This document shows positions 4,773 through 7,267 of a stretch of 7,267 nucleotides of DNA, piece by piece. Positions within the stretch are counted from its first letter, which is position 1, and every line of letters starts with the position of its first letter. Made by a program: the position numbers and the translations under genes. The stretch covers positions 1-7,267 of the forward strand of contig SPDA01000085.1 in assembly GCA_004525155.1 (NCBI GenBank), read 5' to 3'. The notes below the pieces were generated by a model. It was given only the letters and a program-made list of their open reading frames with translations, had not been told where the DNA came from and made no database searches. Source of the DNA: Spirochaetales bacterium (GTDB taxonomy: Bacteria; Spirochaetota; Spirochaetia; SPDA01).

Positions 4773-6735
4773 CGCAAGTCCCTGCTGTACCGAATGTGCC
4801 GTAAAACTGGAAAAGGTTATCCAGCCGGCGGAAATCAATCCGGGAAAAACCGGGCGCCGCTTGGATCGCGATATCCTTAAAAATTTACTGCCCCTTGCCC
4901 TCATGTTAACCGTCTTTATCCTGGGACTTGTGTTCACCGGATTCCTGCGATCCAGGGCCTTAGGTATTCCCGAGTACGCGGTTTTTTTGGGTATATATCT
5001 CTTTGCGGGCTGGAAGGTCCTTCTGTCTGCCTTCCGAAACATCCTCCGGGGCAAAGTGTTCGATGAAAATTTTCTGATGGCACTGGCAACCATCGGCGCA
5101 ATAGCCATCCATGCCCTGCCGGAAGCCGCCGGGGTGATGCTGTTTTACAGCATCGGGCAGTTTTTCGAGGATCTCGCCCTGGGCAGATCCAGAAAATCGA
5201 TACAGGCACTGATGAATATCCGGCCCGATTTCGCAAACCTCAAAACCGGCGACACCTATGAAAAAACCGATCCGGAAAATGTGGTCCCCGGAGATATAAT
5301 CCTCGTTAAACCGGGTGAGCGGGTTCCCCTGGACGGCATAGTAACAACAGGCGAATCCGGCCTGGACACTTCCGCCCTGACAGGAGAATCGCGTCCCGGA
5401 AGGGCAGTCCCCGGCGAAGAGGTCCTGGCAGGCACCATAATTCTCTCGGGATCCCTTACCCTGCGCGTGACAAAAGTTTTCGGCGAATCCGCGGTGGCCA
5501 GAATCCTTGCCCTCGTGGAGAAGGCTATTGCCGCCAAGGCTCCGACGGAAAAATTCATAACCACCTTCGCAAGGTACTATACTCCAGCCGTTGTTTTTCT
5601 CTCCGTGATGCTTGCGGTGCTGCCTCCCTTCGTCTTCCACGCCGGTCCTTTTAGCCTGTGGCTCTACCGGGCCCTGGTGCTCCTGGTCATTTCCTGTCCC
5701 TGCGCCCTGGTCATGAGCATTCCCCTTGCCTATTTCGCCGGTATCGGCAGAGCCTCGAAGAGGGGCATACTTATAAAAGGTTCCAATCATATCGATGCCC
5801 TCACCAGGGCCGGGGCCGTAGTGTTCGATAAAACCGGCACACTGACAAAGGGCGTGTTCGAAGTTGTAGACGTAATTCCCCGAAACGGGTATTCCAGGGA
5901 AGATCTGCTTTTCTACGCCGCCCATGCGGAGGCACATTCGAGCCATCCCATAGCCCTGTCCATAAAATCAGCATACCAGGGCGCCATAAGGGAAGCGCTC
6001 ATTTCAAATAACGAGGAAATCGCCGGCTACGGGGTCAGGGCAAGAGTAAAGGATTTAGCTGTTCTTCTCGGCAATGACAGGTTTTTTCCTCCCGGGACCA
6101 TCCCTCCGGATGCTGCAGTCCTCGAGGGAACAGTAGCCCATCTCGCCCTGGACGGTTTGTACGCCGGCTGCCTCCTGGTACGGGACAGGGAAAAACTGGA
6201 ATCGGCCCGGGCGGTGAAGGAGCTCAAACAGCTCGGCATCCGCCGGATAGTCATGCTGTCCGGGGATTCGGAGGAAGCCGTGCGGCAGACCGCTGACAGA
6301 CTGGGCATAGAGGAGTTTCACGCGGGGCTTCTGCCTGAGCAGAAGGTCGGGAAAATGAGCGAAATTCAAAAGCAGACGGAAGGGAGCGTGATATTCGTTG
6401 GTGACGGCATCAATGACGCGCCTGTCCTGGCAGCAGCGGACGTGGGTATCGCCATGGGTCAATTCGGTTCCGACGCGGCCGTGGAAACCGCGGACCTTGT
6501 GCTCATGACCGATGACCCGGGCAGGATCCCGGAGGCAGTTATCCTCGCTAAAAAAACCCGATCAGTTGTCCTGCAGACCATCGGCTTCGTACTTGCGGTA
6601 AAAGCAGCCTTTATAACCTTCGGCGCCTTCGGCATAGCAGGCCTGTGGGAAGCGGTCTTCGCCGATGTCGGTGTGGCGGTACTGGCGGTCTTGAATGCGC
6701 TTCGGGTTCTGCGTCCGGATAAAAACTCCGGCTAG
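4759..6735 (+). CDS. zntA: P1B-2-type Zn2+/Cd2+/Pb2+-exporting ATPase
   Basis: 658 residues; the inner-membrane pump of the operon, exporting divalent soft metals using ATP. ATG 4759 has GGAG (4747-4750) 8 nt upstream and overlaps the regulator gene; GTG 4750 is an alternative. Landmarks are the actuator-loop TGES (208-211), the transport-site motif S-CPC (313-315) in membrane helix 6, phosphorylation loop DKTGTLTKG (357-365), the SSHP motif (394-397) typical of P1B pumps, and the hinge GDGINDAP (548-555). In the last membrane pair, K615 and D636 (FADVGVAVLAVLNALR) correspond to the conserved Lys and Asp of ZntA, which defines the P1B-2 class. Eight membrane helices can be placed: two near 42-62 and 70-90, two around 104-138, two around 275-330 and two at 605-650. 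The usual N-terminal ferredoxin-like HMA domain is absent, replaced by a short tail with CCTEC (9-13). The gene is slightly shorter than E. coli zntA (732 residues) for that reason. Confidence 0.95.
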   Translation: MTKNDASPCCTECAVKLEKVIQPAEINPGKTGRRLDRDILKNLLPLALMLTVFILGLVFTGFLRSRALGIPEYAVFLGIYLFAGWKVLLSAFRNILRGKVFDENFLMALATIGAIAIHALPEAAGVMLFYSIGQFFEDLALGRSRKSIQALMNIRPDFANLKTGDTYEKTDPENVVPGDIILVKPGERVPLDGIVTTGESGLDTSALTGESRPGRAVPGEEVLAGTIILSGSLTLRVTKVFGESAVARILALVEKAIAAKAPTEKFITTFARYYTPAVVFLSVMLAVLPPFVFHAGPFSLWLYRALVLLVISCPCALVMSIPLAYFAGIGRASKRGILIKGSNHIDALTRAGAVVFDKTGTLTKGVFEVVDVIPRNGYSREDLLFYAAHAEAHSSHPIALSIKSAYQGAIREALISNNEEIAGYGVRARVKDLAVLLGNDRFFPPGTIPPDAAVLEGTVAHLALDGLYAGCLLVRDREKLESARAVKELKQLGIRRIVMLSGDSEEAVRQTADRLGIEEFHAGLLPEQKVGKMSEIQKQTEGSVIFVGDGINDAPVLAAADVGIAMGQFGSDAAVETADLVLMTDDPGRIPEAVILAKKTRSVVLQTIGFVLAVKAAFITFGAFGIAGLWEAVFADVGVAVLAVLNALRVLRPDKNSG

Positions 6736-6790
6736 GGTATTCTTTATCAGGGGCTTTCACAAATACATCACTTTTTTTCCACTGTGAAAA

Positions 6791-6886
6791 TTGATATACG
6801 CAATCGAAGGAAAGTCCTGGGGATTAACCTATATCCCGGCAAGCATGTACCGGCCGATGGTCACCCTGACCACCGTCGGTTATGGG
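6791..6886 (+). pseudogene. K+-channel pore fragment (Ion_trans_2/VIC type), truncated
   Basis: An uninterrupted 32-codon stretch reads [32 protein letters not shown]. This is the end of the S5 helix, the turret, the pore helix and the selectivity filter TTVGYG of a bacterial K+ channel. In intact channels the filter is followed by D and helix S6, and the pore helix reads [14 protein letters not shown]; here Trp has become Arg (CGG). The frame leaves homology right after the filter ([12 protein letters not shown] at 6908-6910), because the DNA is already the tRNA fragment. Upstream there is a TGA six bases before the fragment, preceded in frame by RGFHKYITFF, which may be a relic of the start of S5 with an internal deletion. 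There is no start codon or complete domain, so it cannot make a channel. It is clearly the debris of a gene broken next to the tRNA-derived sequence. Confidence 0.75.
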
Positions 6887-6891
6887 GCTTC

Positions 6892-6949
6892 TGCCGGCGA
6901 TCGGACTTGAACCGATACACCCTCGCGGGCGCCAGATTTTGAGTCTCGC
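6892..6949 (-). tRNA. 3' fragment of tRNA-Leu(CAA); probable att site
   Basis: On the minus strand this reads as the 3' two-thirds of a leucine tRNA: anticodon loop CTCAAAA (anticodon CAA), the long class-II variable arm CGCCC-GCGA-GGGTG, a perfect T arm ATCGG-TTCAAGT-CCGAT, the 3' acceptor strand CGCCGGC and discriminator A. CCA is not encoded. The matching 5' acceptor strand (GCCGGCG) and D arm are absent from the upstream side, which is unrelated AT-rich DNA. The anticodon stem carries a G-G mismatch, so it is not a working tRNA. A lone tRNA 3' end of this extent is what tyrosine-recombinase islands leave at their distal junction (attR). By that geometry the element lies at coordinates above 6950 and the older chromosome below. 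The stretch 6950-7215 holds no gene I can support; I see only AT-rich sequence, a 12-bp tandem repeat and a -10-like box. Confidence 0.75.
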
Positions 6950-7045
6950 TACCTCTTCATATACATCATACTAGGCCCTTTTCTGGGGTATTTCAAGCGG
7001 TTTTTATCGGATTCGTCATATGGACCATATAGGTTGATAGAATAG

Positions 7046-7069
7046 TGGTAACAAATCTGGTAACAAATT
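7046..7069 (+). repeat. Tandem 12-bp direct repeat, possible integrase arm-type sites
   Basis: TGGTAACAAATC (7046-7057) is followed immediately by TGGTAACAAATT (7058-7069); 11 of 12 bases are identical. A weaker third copy, GGTAACGATTT, is at 7160-7170. They lie about 100 bp from the tRNA fragment, on the proposed element side. Short direct repeats at that distance are typical of arm-type binding sites of tyrosine integrases. That role is inference from position only. Confidence 0.5.
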
Positions 7070-7215
7070 TTTAAAACGTTTGGCAGTTTTTTGATACCCA
7101 ACTGGGATAATTGTCCCGGTAAAAGGCCCCCATCTGGTTTTTTACTCCTCGACTGATTGGGTAACGATTTCAAATAAAATACGATATTCTAAGTATATTA
7201 TAATAGGTTTATTAG

Positions 7216-7267
7216 ATGAATATGAAAGAACTAATCGATGAAGCTGTATCACTTCCCGTGGAAGAAA
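7216..7267 (+). CDS. Addiction-module-like protein, N-terminus (partial)
   Basis: Seventeen codons to the right edge: M-N-M-K-E-L-I-D-E-A-V-S-L-P-V-E-E. The pattern (K-E-L/I-x-x-E-A-x-x-L-P-x-E-E) is that of the small 'putative addiction module component' family (TIGR02574), usually about 70 residues and often paired with a RelE/ParE-type toxin downstream. Start is ATG 7216 or 7222; the Shine-Dalgarno is poor (AGG at 7205-7207). A perfect TATAAT at 7199-7204 lies just upstream, without a matching -35 box, and would give a very short leader. The surrounding DNA is much richer in A+T than the rest of the window, which fits a recently acquired element. Only 17 residues are visible, so the family call is tentative. 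Confidence 0.5.
   Translation, partial: MNMKELIDEAVSLPVEE

Noticed and set aside
4960..5946. 328-codon minus-strand open frame inside the ATPase gene
   Set aside because: Shadow of the strongly conserved plus-strand ATPase; the translation shows no recognisable domain.
6716..6732. CCGG...CCGG hairpin at the end of the ATPase gene as a terminator
   Set aside because: The stem is only 4 bp, it lies within the coding end, and no T tract follows.
6760..6789. TTTCACA...TGTGAAA inverted repeat as a terminator
   Set aside because: The T run lies inside the loop rather than after the stem, and the spacing is long for the 7-bp arms.
6892..6949. Complete functional tRNA-Leu gene
   Set aside because: No 5' acceptor strand or D arm exists on the upstream side, and the anticodon stem has a mismatch.
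6949..7173. 74-codon minus-strand open frame ending at the tRNA fragment
   Set aside because: I recognise no family, it has no clear ribosome-binding site, and its middle is the 12-bp repeat; it is kept only as an alternative explanation for the repeats.
1..7267. CRISPR array
   Set aside because: No regularly spaced repeats with unique spacers are visible.

Overview
The window (about 54% G+C over most of its length) looks like the chromosome of an anaerobic, Gram-negative-type bacterium. The evidence is a lipoprotein with a lipobox, a corrinoid protein of the HgcA type, and a fused cyclic-nucleotide-binding/HD-GYP signalling protein. The lipoprotein's domain style and the HD-GYP fusion would suit a spirochaete, but that placement is a weak inference.

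Layout. (1) 1-1271: a minus-strand pair, a MarR regulator followed after 1 bp by the N-terminus of an HgcA-like corrinoid protein that runs off the left edge. A flavin-reductase-like gene diverges from it. The shared promoter region holds two 15-bp palindromes one base apart, each covering the -35 box of one of the two promoters. (2) 1352-3128: a surface lipoprotein, a decayed Uma2-family nuclease gene on the minus strand (two nonsense codons, an internal deletion, a frameshift), an unrecognised gene with a TTG start, and an in-frame, protein-like stretch directly after that gene's stop codon. (3) 3168-4196: cNMP-binding/HD-GYP protein on the minus strand. (4) 4281-6735: a zinc/cadmium/lead efflux operon, with a SmtB/ArsR-family sensor carrying both known metal-site types and an overlapping P1B-2 ATPase, preceded by a promoter and an SmtB-like operator. 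(5) 6736-7267: genomic wreckage and an island boundary. It holds a K+-channel pore fragment, 5 bp away the 3' part of a tRNA-Leu(CAA) without its 5' half (probable attachment site), tandem 12-bp repeats, AT-rich DNA, and the first 17 codons of an addiction-module-like protein at the right edge.

How the parts work together. The metal operon is self-contained: metal binding would release the repressor from the operator over the promoter, and the ATPase then exports the metal. The MarR-HgcA-like/flavoprotein locus looks like a separate, coordinately controlled redox or C1/metal-methylation unit. The right end suggests that a mobile element integrated at a tRNA-Leu begins near 6950 and continues beyond the window.
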